Assembly (NCBI GenBank): GCA_027306785.1 | Contig: DAHUZB010000005.1 | Location: 1 to 64,000 of the forward strand | DNA: 64,000 nt | Reading direction: 5' to 3' | Source of the DNA: Vulcanimicrobiota bacterium | Lineage (GTDB): Bacteria > Vulcanimicrobiota > Vulcanimicrobiia > Vulcanimicrobiales > Vulcanimicrobiaceae | Shown: piece by piece, positions 21,797 through 29,529 of the stretch | Numbering within the stretch: position 1 is the stretch's first letter | How the letters are laid out: each line of letters opens with the position of its first letter | Translations under genes and position numbers: made by a program | The notes under the pieces: generated by a model | Seen by the model: only the letters and a program-made list of their open reading frames with translations | The model's database searches: none | Told to the model about the DNA's origin: nothing

Positions 21797-22168
21797 ATGA
21801 GCACGGATACGTCCATTCCCTTGCCGACGAGCGGCATTGACTTCGTCATGTTCCAGGTCTCCGATATGGCGCGCGCCCGCGCGTTCTGGGAGCAGTTGCT
21901 GGCGCTGACGCCCGGAACGTTCGACTCCGAATACTACGTGGAGTACGATCTGCCCGACGGCAAGGCGTTCGCCCTCGGCAAACACCCGAGCGAGCCGCCG
22001 GTCGCGATGGGCGGCGTGATGTTCGGTGTCTCGGATGCGAAGGCGGGGGCCGAGCGGGTCGAAGCACTCGGCGGTCGCTTTCACGCGAACTTCGGCGGCA
22101 AGATCTGCAGCACGGCCTGGTGCACCGACCCGGACGGCAACTACTTCGGCCTGCACCAGCGCTTCTGA
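21797..22168 (+). CDS. VOC/glyoxalase family protein
   Basis: 123 aa, two beta-alpha-beta-beta-beta half-modules: MFQVSDMARARAFWEQLLAL and GVMFGVSDAKAGAERVEALGG, ending in CTDPDGNYFGLHQRF. The metal and ligand class cannot be fixed; members include glyoxalases, dioxygenases and resistance proteins. It is 36 bp after the ArsR operon and may belong to it. A strong hairpin terminator follows. Confidence 0.85.
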   Translation: MSTDTSIPLPTSGIDFVMFQVSDMARARAFWEQLLALTPGTFDSEYYVEYDLPDGKAFALGKHPSEPPVAMGGVMFGVSDAKAGAERVEALGGRFHANFGGKICSTAWCTDPDGNYFGLHQRF

Positions 22169-22181
22169 GGATTCCGAAAAG

Positions 22182-22222
22182 CAACGAGGACGGGATCGCA
22201 CTCCGCGCTCCCGTCCTCGTTG
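22182..22222. terminator. Bidirectional terminator, VOC gene / sigH
   Basis: 14-bp perfect stem CAACGAGGACGGGA (22182-22195) with its complement (22209-22222), 13-nt loop. It lies between the + strand VOC gene and the minus-strand sigH stop at 22241. Confidence 0.8.
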
Positions 22223-22240
22223 TTCAGCCTCGCGAGGCGC

Positions 22241-22888
22241 TTATTGGAATTCGAATTCCGCGAGGTTCTTTTCGATCTTCCGCTTCACGCGCTGCAGTGC
22301 GTTGTCGATCGACTTCACGTGGCGGCCGAGATCGCGCGCCATCTCCTGGTAGCTCTTGCCCTCGAGATACGATTCGAGGACCTGCGACTCGAGCTCCGAG
22401 AGATTCTGGCGAATGCGCTGGCGGATGTCGTCGGAGACTTCTTGCGTGACCACGAGCTCTTCGGGGTCCGAGGTCTTCTGCGACGCCATCACGTCGAGCA
22501 GCGTGCGTTCGCTGTCTTCGTCGTAGATCGGCTTGTTCAGCGAGATGTACTGATTGAGCGGGATGTGCTTCTGACGCGTCGCGGTCTTGATCGCGGTGAT
22601 GATTTGACGCGTGATGCACAATTCGGCGAATGCACGGAAGCTCGAGAGCTTGTCGGCCTTGAAGTCGCGCACGGCCTTGTAGAGGCCGATCATACCCTCT
22701 TGGATGATGTCCTCGCGATCCGCGCCGATCAAGAAGTAGCTCTTCGCTTTGATGCGGACGAAGTTCTTATACTTGTTGAGCAGATACTCCATCGCCAGGT
22801 TGTCGCCCGACTTTGCGATGGCCACGAGATCCTCGTCCACTCTCTCGTGGTATTCCAAACCATCCGACACGGGATGGGTCATAGCCAT
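22241..22888 (-). CDS. sigH: RNA polymerase sigma factor, SigH type
   Basis: 215 aa from ATG 22888. Sigma region 2 (AMEYLLNKYKNFVRIKAKSYFL, DREDIIQEGMIGLYKAVRDF, FRAFAELCITRQIITAIKTAT) is followed by region 4 (LSELESQVLESYLEGKSYQEMARDLG, VKSIDNALQRVKRKIEKN). The sequence is very close to Bacillus SigH/Spo0H, including ISLNKP, although nothing here suggests sporulation. It is located between rlmB and rpmG, the Firmicutes position. A near-consensus promoter lies 77-105 bp upstream, so it is transcribed on its own. Confidence 0.93.
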   Translation of the reverse strand: MAMTHPVSDGLEYHERVDEDLVAIAKSGDNLAMEYLLNKYKNFVRIKAKSYFLIGADREDIIQEGMIGLYKAVRDFKADKLSSFRAFAELCITRQIITAIKTATRQKHIPLNQYISLNKPIYDEDSERTLLDVMASQKTSDPEELVVTQEVSDDIRQRIRQNLSELESQVLESYLEGKSYQEMARDLGRHVKSIDNALQRVKRKIEKNLAEFEFQ

Positions 22889-22964
22889 AGTCACTTGTCG
22901 CCTCGTGGGGTCGATGTGCCGCAAAACGCGGCCGGGGCCGATCGAGCGCGGACACATCCGCCTG

Positions 22965-22993
22965 ATTATAGGAGGGGGTCCTCCTCCCGTCAA
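22965..22993 (-). promoter_or_regulatory. Near-consensus sigma-70 promoter of sigH
   Basis: Minus strand: -35 TTGACG (22988-22993), 17-bp spacer, perfect -10 TATAAT (22965-22970). The spacer GGAGGAGGACCCCCTCC is itself palindromic (GGAGG..CCTCC), which could be an operator. One of the clearest promoters in the window. Confidence 0.85.
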
Positions 22994-23070
22994 GGACGAT
23001 ACAAGCGGGAGCACTTCTTCCTCGCTCCTGGAGGTCCGCGCGTAACGCTCCGAGGGGAGGTACGGTAACC

Positions 23071-23496
23071 ATGAAACGACTTTTCCTCGCGCTCGCGGCG
23101 GCCGGCGCCCTGCTGAGCGCTCCCTCGCAAGCGGCGGGTACCACGGTGACGGGCACGATCGTGAGTGTGGCCGCCTATCTGACCGGAGATACCGCGGCCG
23201 TCACCTACGGGATGGGCGCCATGATGGGCTCGGGCGGCCCGCGCGGCTCGATGATGGGCGGCGCGAACGGCGGCTACGGCATGGGCGCGGGCACGGGGTG
23301 GATGCACTCCTGCGCCGGCAGCCTCGGGCTGCTCACCGCGGACGGGACGCTCTACCTGCTGGTCGTCACGCCGGGCTCGACCGGTGGCTACGGCGGCTAC
23401 GGGCTCTGCTCGCGCATCGGATCGGCGGCAACGATAGAGGGTCGGGAGTTCTCGCGCGGCGGTATGCACGCGATCGAGGTGGAGAGCGTTCGCTAA
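23071..23496 (+). CDS. Secreted Gly/Met-rich small protein
   Basis: 141 aa with a signal peptide (MKRLFLALAAAGALLSAPSQA) and ribosome site GGGGAGG. The centre is low-complexity and Gly/Met-rich (YGMGAMMGSGGPRGSMMGG, then GGYGMGAGTGWM), flanked by beta-like stretches (TVTGTIVSVAAYLTG, GTLYLLVVTPGS). Two Cys are present. Met-rich exported proteins sometimes bind copper, but that is speculation here. It is divergent from sigH and ends immediately next to the rlmB stop. Confidence 0.65.
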   Translation: MKRLFLALAAAGALLSAPSQAAGTTVTGTIVSVAAYLTGDTAAVTYGMGAMMGSGGPRGSMMGGANGGYGMGAGTGWMHSCAGSLGLLTADGTLYLLVVTPGSTGGYGGYGLCSRIGSAATIEGREFSRGGMHAIEVESVR

Positions 23497-24216
23497 TCAG
23501 CCTCGCCGCTGACGCAGCACTTCGTACATCAGCACGCCGGCGGCGACCGAGGCGTTGAGCGACTCGGTGACGCCGGGCATCGGGACGCGCACGCGATAGT
23601 CGCACTCCTTGGCGACCAACTGCGCGAGCCCGGCTCCCTCGGCGCCGATGACGAGTGCGAGATCGCGGTCGAAATCCGCCTCGTACATCGTCACCGAGCC
23701 GTCGCCCGCGTCGGCGCCGGCGACCCAGATGCCCGCCTTCTTCAGCGTTCGAATCGTCTCGTTGACGTTGCCGACGCGCACGATCGGCAGATGCTCCGCG
23801 GCCCCCGCGGCGGCCTTGCGCACGGTGGCGTTCACGCCCGCCGAACGGCGCTCCGGCAGGATGACCGCGTCGGCCCCGGCACATTCGGCGGTCCGGATGA
23901 TCGCGCCGACGTTGTGCGGATCGGTGAGGTGATCCAAGATGACGAGAAAGGCATGCGTGCCGCGGCGCGACGCGAGCGCGTCGTGCAGCGACGCATACGC
24001 AAACGGCGGCGCGACCGCGATGATGCCTTGGTGCACCTTGAAGGGCAGGCGCGCGAAGAACGCGCGGTCCTCGAAGCGCACCGGGATCTCGCGCTCCTTG
24101 GCGGTCGCGATCACCGCACGCAGGTGCGGATCGCGCTTGCGATCGTCGGCGACGTGAATCGAGCGCAGCGCCTCGCCCGCGACGAGCGCTTCCTCGACCA
24201 CGTGGATGCCGTACAT
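23497..24216 (-). CDS. rlmB: 23S rRNA (guanosine-2'-O-)-methyltransferase RlmB (SpoU family)
   Basis: 239 aa. The N-terminal substrate-binding domain begins MYGIHVVEEALVAGE. The SpoU methylase core shows motif 1 LDHLTDPHNVGAIIRTAE, motif 2 DLALVIGAEGAGL and motif 3 RVPMPGVTESLNASVAAGVL, as in trefoil-knot methyltransferases. It methylates G2251 in the P loop. The reading frame is open far upstream into cysS, but the homology begins at the ATG at 24216 (a GTG one codon earlier is possible). It follows cysS directly; mrnC, usually between them, is absent. Confidence 0.93.
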   Translation of the reverse strand: MYGIHVVEEALVAGEALRSIHVADDRKRDPHLRAVIATAKEREIPVRFEDRAFFARLPFKVHQGIIAVAPPFAYASLHDALASRRGTHAFLVILDHLTDPHNVGAIIRTAECAGADAVILPERRSAGVNATVRKAAAGAAEHLPIVRVGNVNETIRTLKKAGIWVAGADAGDGSVTMYEADFDRDLALVIGAEGAGLAQLVAKECDYRVRVPMPGVTESLNASVAAGVLMYEVLRQRRG

Positions 24217-24278
24217 CACATCGTCGAAATCGAGTTTGCGCTCCGGTGCATCGCGACGCGGCGCGGGTTTGCCGCGGC

Positions 24279-25724
24279 CTACCCGGCGACGGTCCACTGC
24301 GTGCCGTCCTTCGAGTCCTTGATCGTGATCCCGCAACGCGCGAGCGCGTCGCGGAGGCGATCGGAGGCCGCCCAATCCTTGCGCGCGCGCGCCTCCGCGC
24401 GATGCGCGATCACGCGCTGCAGCGCTTCTTCCGCGGATTCGCCGTCGAACGCGATCTCGCCGGAGAACTCGGCCCGCAGCCGTTCCGCAAGATCGGCCGG
24501 GAGCATCACCTGCGGCGCTTCGAGCCACGCGGCACCCGGTTCGATGCCGAGCAGCCACAACGCGCGTTCGAATTCGGAGCGGGCTTCGGGCGTGGCCTCC
24601 GGCGACCACTGCAGCAGCTCGGCGAGCGCGACCGAGGTGTTCATATCCTCGCAGAGCGCGGCCTCGATCTTCGGCAGGAGCATGCATGCCTCGCGTTGCG
24701 GTTCCCGCGCGTCGACCGCGGCGAGTCGTCGATAGGTACGCTTCAAACGTTCGAGCGTCGCGTTCGCCGATGCGATCGACTCGTCGGTGAAGTTCATGAC
24801 CTTGCTGTAGCCGGTCGTGAGAAAGGTCAGGCGAATCGCCTGCGGATCGTGTCGTTCGAGCAGATCGGCGAGCGGTTCGAAGTTGCCGAGCGACTTCGAC
24901 ATCTTGCGTCCGTCGAAATTCAGCAGACCGCCGTGCAGCCACACGTTCGCCATCGGCGGATGCGCCATGAGCGGCTCGCTCTGGGCGATCTCGTTCTCGT
25001 GATGCGGGAAGATCAGATCGGCCCCGCCGCCGTGAATGTCGAAGCCGCGGCCCTCCGGATCGAGGAGCGCGTGCGACATCGCCGAGCACTCGATGTGCCA
25101 CCCCGGGCGGCCGTCGCCGTAGGGGTCGAACGCCCATTTCGGCTCGCCCGGCTTCGCGAATTTCCAGAGCGCGAAATCGAGCGGGTCCTGCTTGTGCTCG
25201 TCGACCTCGATGCGCGCGCCCGCCTGCAGCTCGTCGATGTTGCGATTGGAGAGCTTGCCGTAGCGCGGAAAGCTGCTCACGCGGTAGTAGATGCCGTCAT
25301 CCACCGCGTAGGCGAACCCGCGCTCGACGAGCGCCCGGATCATCGCTTGAATCTCGGGAATGTACTTGGTGGCGTAGGGCTCGGCGTCGGGCTCCATAAC
25401 CCCGAGGCGGCGCATCGACGCTTTGAAATCCGCGTAATAGCCCGAGACGATCGCATACCAATCCTCGCCGGTCTCGCGCGCTCGATTGATGCTGCGATCG
25501 TCGATGTCGGTGACGTTCTGCACGTACGTGACGCGATATCCCAGATGCGAGAGCAGCCGCCGCAGCAAATCGAAGAAGAGAAACGAGCGCGCGTGGCCGA
25601 GATGCGCCTGCGCCGAGGGCGTGAGGCCGCACACGTAGATGCGCACCTCGTCATCGCGAAGCGGGACGAAGCGTTCGAGCGCACGCGTGCGCGTATTGTA
25701 GAGTTTCAGATCACCCACGACCAC
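24279..25724 (-). CDS. cysS: Cysteine-tRNA ligase
   Basis: 481 aa. Zinc ligand Cys32, HIGH-like HLGH (41-44), then WHIECSAM (second zinc Cys), [14 protein letters not shown] and KMSKSLGN. The C-terminal anticodon region ends in [14 protein letters not shown] class I synthetase of normal length. Its start lies within the 3' end of cysE (19-bp overlap), so cysE-cysS are coupled, as in Firmicutes. Confidence 0.97.
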   Translation of the reverse strand: MVVGDLKLYNTRTRALERFVPLRDDEVRIYVCGLTPSAQAHLGHARSFLFFDLLRRLLSHLGYRVTYVQNVTDIDDRSINRARETGEDWYAIVSGYYADFKASMRRLGVMEPDAEPYATKYIPEIQAMIRALVERGFAYAVDDGIYYRVSSFPRYGKLSNRNIDELQAGARIEVDEHKQDPLDFALWKFAKPGEPKWAFDPYGDGRPGWHIECSAMSHALLDPEGRGFDIHGGGADLIFPHHENEIAQSEPLMAHPPMANVWLHGGLLNFDGRKMSKSLGNFEPLADLLERHDPQAIRLTFLTTGYSKVMNFTDESIASANATLERLKRTYRRLAAVDAREPQREACMLLPKIEAALCEDMNTSVALAELLQWSPEATPEARSEFERALWLLGIEPGAAWLEAPQVMLPADLAERLRAEFSGEIAFDGESAEEALQRVIAHRAEARARKDWAASDRLRDALARCGITIKDSKDGTQWTVAG

Positions 25725-26389
25725 GTCTCTTCGCGGTCTTGCTCTTCGATACTCTCGAGCCGTTCTTCGAGCCGCGCGATCCGACGCTGCAACTGTTTGA
25801 TCGCATCGGCGTTCGGATCGGGCATCTCCACCTGCTGGCGATCGGGCACCGCACGCACGGGCTTTCCGTCCTGCGCCACGATGTGCGCGGGAATACCGAC
25901 CACCGTCGCGTTCGCCGGGACGTCGCGCACCACGACCGAACCGCTGCCGATGCGCGCGCCATCGCCGATCCGAATCGCGCCGAGCACGCTCGCATTCGCG
26001 CCCACGGTCACGTTCGCGCCGAGGGTCGGGTGGCGCTTCTTGCGCGCGAGCGAGGTGCCGCCCAGCGTCACGCCCTGATAGATCGTACAGCCGTCACCGA
26101 CCTCGGCGGTCTCTCCGATCACGACGCCCATGCCGTGATCGATGAAGACGCGCGCGCCGAGCGTCGCTCCCGGATGGATCTCGATGCCCGTGAAAAAGCG
26201 CGTCACGTGCGAGAGCCAACGCGGCACGAGCGGTACGCCGCGTCGATGCAGCCAGTGAAAGAACCGATACGACGCGATCGCATGGAACCCCGGATACGAG
26301 AGCACGACATCGAGCGGCCCGCGCGCGGCGGGATCGCGTTCGAGCGGGGCTCGGAGATCGTCGAGAAATGTCTGAAGGGGGTTCGGCAT
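25706..26389 (-). CDS. cysE: Serine O-acetyltransferase
   Basis: 227 aa, the shorter (Bacillus-type) CysE. The catalytic segment [22 protein letters not shown] and the left-handed beta-helix with [12 protein letters not shown] and [18 protein letters not shown] are clear. It makes O-acetylserine for cysteine synthesis. The C-terminal tail (about 190-227) is charged and may form a coiled coil ([20 protein letters not shown]). It overlaps cysS. Confidence 0.95.
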   Translation of the reverse strand: MPNPLQTFLDDLRAPLERDPAARGPLDVVLSYPGFHAIASYRFFHWLHRRGVPLVPRWLSHVTRFFTGIEIHPGATLGARVFIDHGMGVVIGETAEVGDGCTIYQGVTLGGTSLARKKRHPTLGANVTVGANASVLGAIRIGDGARIGSGSVVVRDVPANATVVGIPAHIVAQDGKPVRAVPDRQQVEMPDPNADAIKQLQRRIARLEERLESIEEQDREETWSWVI

Positions 26390-26445
26390 GTTCGTCTAGT
26401 GTAACGCTCGCGGTCAAGGCGAGGTTACGACGCGGGCGAGCGCGC

Positions 26446-27000
26446 CTACTCCGCCTCGTCGGGGCGCTGCGAACGAATCGGCTCGAACGGCTTGCCGTCC
26501 GGACCGTAGGCGATCGGCTCGAGACCGCGTCCGTGCAGGAGACGCGAATTGACCGCACCGATGCGGATCAGCATCCGATCGTGGCCGAGCAAGGGGAAGA
26601 GCAGTTCCAGCGGCGGGCCGACGCGTTCGCCCGTGAGCGCCATCCGTACCGCGGCCAGCGCGTCGTCGGGCGCGATGCCGAACTCCGCGGCGATCGCGGG
26701 AAGATCGTGCGCGAGCGGCAGACCGCGCAACTCCGCTTGATGGTCGATGTACTGCCCCACCGAATCGAGGAAGAACAACACGTTGCGGGTGCGAAGCCGC
26801 TCGAGTTCGAGCGCCGGAATCACGCACGCCTCGGCACGCAGCCCGGCGATCCGCGAGAACGCGTCGTCGGCGCTCGCGAGCTCGCCGCCGTACGCATCGA
26901 GAAAGGTATCGATCCAGCGCAGCGCCGCATCGGGCGCCGGAGATTCGAGGAATCCCCACCGCTGCATCGCCGTCATCAGCTGCGCCGCGCTCACGCTCAT
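26446..27000 (-). CDS. Free-standing GltX-type anticodon-binding domain
   Basis: 184 aa that look like the C-terminal, anticodon-binding part of glutamyl-tRNA synthetase. It has helical repeats ending in LRTRNVLFFLDSVGQYI, then ALAAVRMALTGERVGPPLEL and LLGHDRMLIRIG, close to the V-R-x-ALTG...PP...LG-x-x-R-x-L pattern of GltX. There is no catalytic domain: no HIGH, no KMSKS. It sits exactly where gltX stands in the ispD-ispF-gltX-cysE-cysS order and overlaps ispF (ATGA). It may be a decayed gltX or a tRNA-binding accessory protein. The family call is by eye. Confidence 0.7.
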   Translation of the reverse strand: MSVSAAQLMTAMQRWGFLESPAPDAALRWIDTFLDAYGGELASADDAFSRIAGLRAEACVIPALELERLRTRNVLFFLDSVGQYIDHQAELRGLPLAHDLPAIAAEFGIAPDDALAAVRMALTGERVGPPLELLFPLLGHDRMLIRIGAVNSRLLHGRGLEPIAYGPDGKPFEPIRSQRPDEAE

Positions 27001-27488
27001 CGCTCCCGCTTCTCCTCTCGTTCGATCGCGCAGACGGCATGGGCCGCGATCCCGCTGCCGTCTCCGGTATATCCCATACCCTCGCTCGTCTTCGCCTTCA
27101 CGCTCACGAACTCCGAGTCGAGCTCCAGCACCTCGGCGATGCGCGCGCGCATCTGCGGGATGAAGCGCGCGAGTTTCGGGCGGTCGACGACGATCGTGCC
27201 GTCCACGTTGTTGATCGCGTACCCGCGTTCGCGCACGAGCTGCGCGCAGGCCGCGAGCAGCCGCATCGAATCGGCGTCCTTCCAGCGTGGATCGCTATCC
27301 GGGAAATGCCCGCCCAGATCGCCGAGCGCGGCCGCGCCGAGGAGCGCATCGCAGAGCGCGTGCGCGAGTACGTCGGCATCGGAGTGCCCGAGCGCGCCGC
27401 GTTCGAACGGAATCTCCACGCCGCCGAGCACGAGCCGGCGTCCCTCGACGAGTCGATGCGCATCGAAGCCGTGACCGACCCGCGTCAT
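26997..27488 (-). CDS. ispF: 2-C-methyl-D-erythritol 2,4-cyclodiphosphate synthase
   Basis: 163 aa. Zinc ligands Asp9 and His11 appear in GHGFDAHRL and His43 in ALGHSDADVLAHALCDALLG; FPDSDPRWKDADS and the C-terminal VKAKTSEGMGYTG complete the family pattern. Fifth step of the MEP isoprenoid pathway. It overlaps ispD upstream and the GltX-like domain downstream by ATGA junctions. Confidence 0.97.
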   Translation of the reverse strand: MTRVGHGFDAHRLVEGRRLVLGGVEIPFERGALGHSDADVLAHALCDALLGAAALGDLGGHFPDSDPRWKDADSMRLLAACAQLVRERGYAINNVDGTIVVDRPKLARFIPQMRARIAEVLELDSEFVSVKAKTSEGMGYTGDGSGIAAHAVCAIEREEKRER

Positions 27489-28441
27489 GCGCGCGCTCCC
27501 GTTTCGCCGCGGCCCGCATGATGCGAGAAGCGCGCGGTCAGCACCGCGCTTCCGTCGGCGAAGGCTTCGAAGCGCTCGCTGAACCCGCGCAGCGCTTCGG
27601 CGCGCACGTAGGCCCGCACGACGATACCGCGCGGGAGATCGCGTTCGACCGCGTCGATGCGCGCACCGCGGGCTTCGAGTTCGCGCCCGATCGCATCCGA
27701 GAGCGCATCGTCGGCGAAGACTTCCACGAGTAAGATCTCCTCATCGTTCGGAGCGTGATCGGCGCGCTCGCGCAGTAGCAGCTCCGCGTGCGCGAGATCG
27801 TGCGGATGCGTCACTTTGAAATTCTCGCCGCTCGCGGGCACGATCGCGACCTCGACGCCGATCGCTTCCAATAAGGCGACATCGTCGGTCGCCTCGATAC
27901 CCGCGCGGACCGCTTCCGCGTGCGCGCGTTCGAGATCGCGACGCAGGGCGAATTGCGGCGTCTGCGCCGCCCACAACGTCTCGCGCTCCAACGTGCGGCG
28001 CACGGTCATCGTCGCCGGATCGACGAGCTTGACCGTGTCGACGAGCGGCGCGGCGAGCACCGCACCGCGACCCGGACGTACCTCACGCATCCCCGCGCGT
28101 ACGTCCTCGGCGCGAACGAGCGGCCGGGCACCGTCGTGCACGAAGACGGCGCCGCAGGATGCACCGAGTGCGCGCAGGCCGCACGATACGCTCGCCTGCC
28201 GCGTCGCGCCGCCCGCGACCACGCGTACGCGCTGCTGCGGCACGCACTGCGCGACGAGTTCGCGCATCGCCTCGAGCCAGGCTTCCTCGGTTACCACCGC
28301 GAGCTCGACGATCTCGGGCATGCGCGCGAAGGTGCGCAGCGACCAACCGACCATCGGGCAGCCCGCGATCTCGACGAACTGTTTGGGGCGTCCGAAGCGC
28401 GTTCCGCGTCCGGCGGCAACCACGACCGCTCCCCACCTCAT
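27485..28441 (-). CDS. ispD: MEP cytidylyltransferase IspD with EF-G domain V-like C-terminal extension
   Basis: 318 aa; normal IspD is about 225-240. The nucleotidyltransferase core is complete: AAGRGTRFGRPKQFVEIAG (Lys20), VVAGGATRQASVSCGL, VFVHDGARPLV and the C-terminal ENFKVTHPHDL. Residues about 232-309 form an extra domain (EEILLVEVFADDALSDAIG..., ending GFSERFEAFADGSAVLTARF) that matches the pattern of elongation factor G domain V (alternating strands and helices, final L-R-S-x-T-x-G-x-A-x-x-T-x-x-F). It catalyses CTP-dependent activation of MEP. What the extension does is unknown. It overlaps the PIN/TRAM gene and ispF (ATGA). Confidence 0.92.
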   Translation of the reverse strand: MRWGAVVVAAGRGTRFGRPKQFVEIAGCPMVGWSLRTFARMPEIVELAVVTEEAWLEAMRELVAQCVPQQRVRVVAGGATRQASVSCGLRALGASCGAVFVHDGARPLVRAEDVRAGMREVRPGRGAVLAAPLVDTVKLVDPATMTVRRTLERETLWAAQTPQFALRRDLERAHAEAVRAGIEATDDVALLEAIGVEVAIVPASGENFKVTHPHDLAHAELLLRERADHAPNDEEILLVEVFADDALSDAIGRELEARGARIDAVERDLPRGIVVRAYVRAEALRGFSERFEAFADGSAVLTARFSHHAGRGETGARA

Positions 28442-29529
28442 CGCGCCGCGTAGCTCCCCTTGGGACGCGCGAAGATCATGCGACCGGCGGCGGTTTGCAG
28501 CACGCTCGTGACGACCACGTCCGTCCGCTCGCCGATCAAACGGCGACCATGCTCGATCACGATCATCGTGCCGTCGTCGAGATAGGCGACCCCTTGATGC
28601 GCCTCTTTGCCTTCGCGCAGCACCTGCACGTGCAGCTCCTCGCCGGGCAGCACGACCGGCTTGAGCGCATTGGAGAGTTCGTTGATGTTGAGTACGTCCA
28701 CGCCTTCGACGTGCGCGACGCGATTGAGATTGTAATCGTTGGTGAGCAGTTTGCCGCCGCGCTCCTGCGCGAGGCGCACCAGTTTCGCATCCACGCTTCC
28801 CGGCGGAAGATCGTCGTAATCGCGTTCGTCGATGTCGAGCAGGCGCAACTCCTGGAGGCGACTCAACACCTCGAGCCCGCGCCGCCCGCGCGTGCGTTTG
28901 ATCGGATCGATGGAGTCCGCGATCGTGTGGAGTTCGCGCAGCACGAAGCGGGGCACGACGAGCGTGCCTTCGAGAAAACCGCTCTCGACGATCTCGATGA
29001 TGCGTCCGTCCACGATCACCGACGTGTCGACGATCTTCGTCACGCTCGAACGCTCCTCGGCGCGCGCGTCGCCGATCGGCAGAAAGCGGGTCTTCGCGCC
29101 GACGCGTGCGCCCAAATACGCACAGAAGATCGCGACGATCAGGTAGACGACGATCGCGACGTAGCTGCCCGCGCGCCCGGTAAGCGAGACGAACTCGAAC
29201 AGGATACTCTTGATCAGCAGCGCGACGCCGAGTCCGACGGTCAGCCCGATCGCGCCGCCCGCGATCTCGCCCGGAGCGAGGCGTTCGAGGGCTCCCTCGG
29301 CGAGCTGCACTTCGTCTTCGAAAATCGTCTGCGCGAGCGGAGCGAGTAGCACGCCGATCAGCGCGCCGAGCACCGGCGACGCGATCAGAAAGACCCACTG
29401 CAGGGCCTCGCTTGCAAAGTGCAGCGAGAACACGTTGAGGTACGCTTCGCGGCCGAGCAGGAAGCCCGTGACCGCAAAGACGATCGCGAAGAGCGCGCGC
29501 AGCACCGCACCGGGAAAGTTCGTATTCAC
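28438..29529 (-). CDS. PIN and TRAM domain membrane protein (YacL family)
   Basis: 363 aa from a GTG start at 29529 that overlaps the hemW stop (GTGA). Four N-terminal transmembrane helices (about 8-150), a PIN-type nuclease domain (KIVDTSVIVDGRIIEI, acidic residues, LLTNDYNLNRVA) and a C-terminal TRAM domain (GEELHVQVLREGKEAHQGVAYLDDGTMIV). Same architecture as Bacillus YacL/PilT-domain proteins next to ispD. RNA binding or cleavage at the membrane is assumed. Confidence 0.92.
   Translation of the reverse strand: MNTNFPGAVLRALFAIVFAVTGFLLGREAYLNVFSLHFASEALQWVFLIASPVLGALIGVLLAPLAQTIFEDEVQLAEGALERLAPGEIAGGAIGLTVGLGVALLIKSILFEFVSLTGRAGSYVAIVVYLIVAIFCAYLGARVGAKTRFLPIGDARAEERSSVTKIVDTSVIVDGRIIEIVESGFLEGTLVVPRFVLRELHTIADSIDPIKRTRGRRGLEVLSRLQELRLLDIDERDYDDLPPGSVDAKLVRLAQERGGKLLTNDYNLNRVAHVEGVDVLNINELSNALKPVVLPGEELHVQVLREGKEAHQGVAYLDDGTMIVIEHGRRLIGERTDVVVTSVLQTAAGRMIFARPKGSYAAR

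Noticed and set aside
23497-25137. Possible RlmB protein with a long N-terminal extension running into cysS
   Set aside because: The extension is the off-frame reading of cysS; RlmB homology starts at about 24216.
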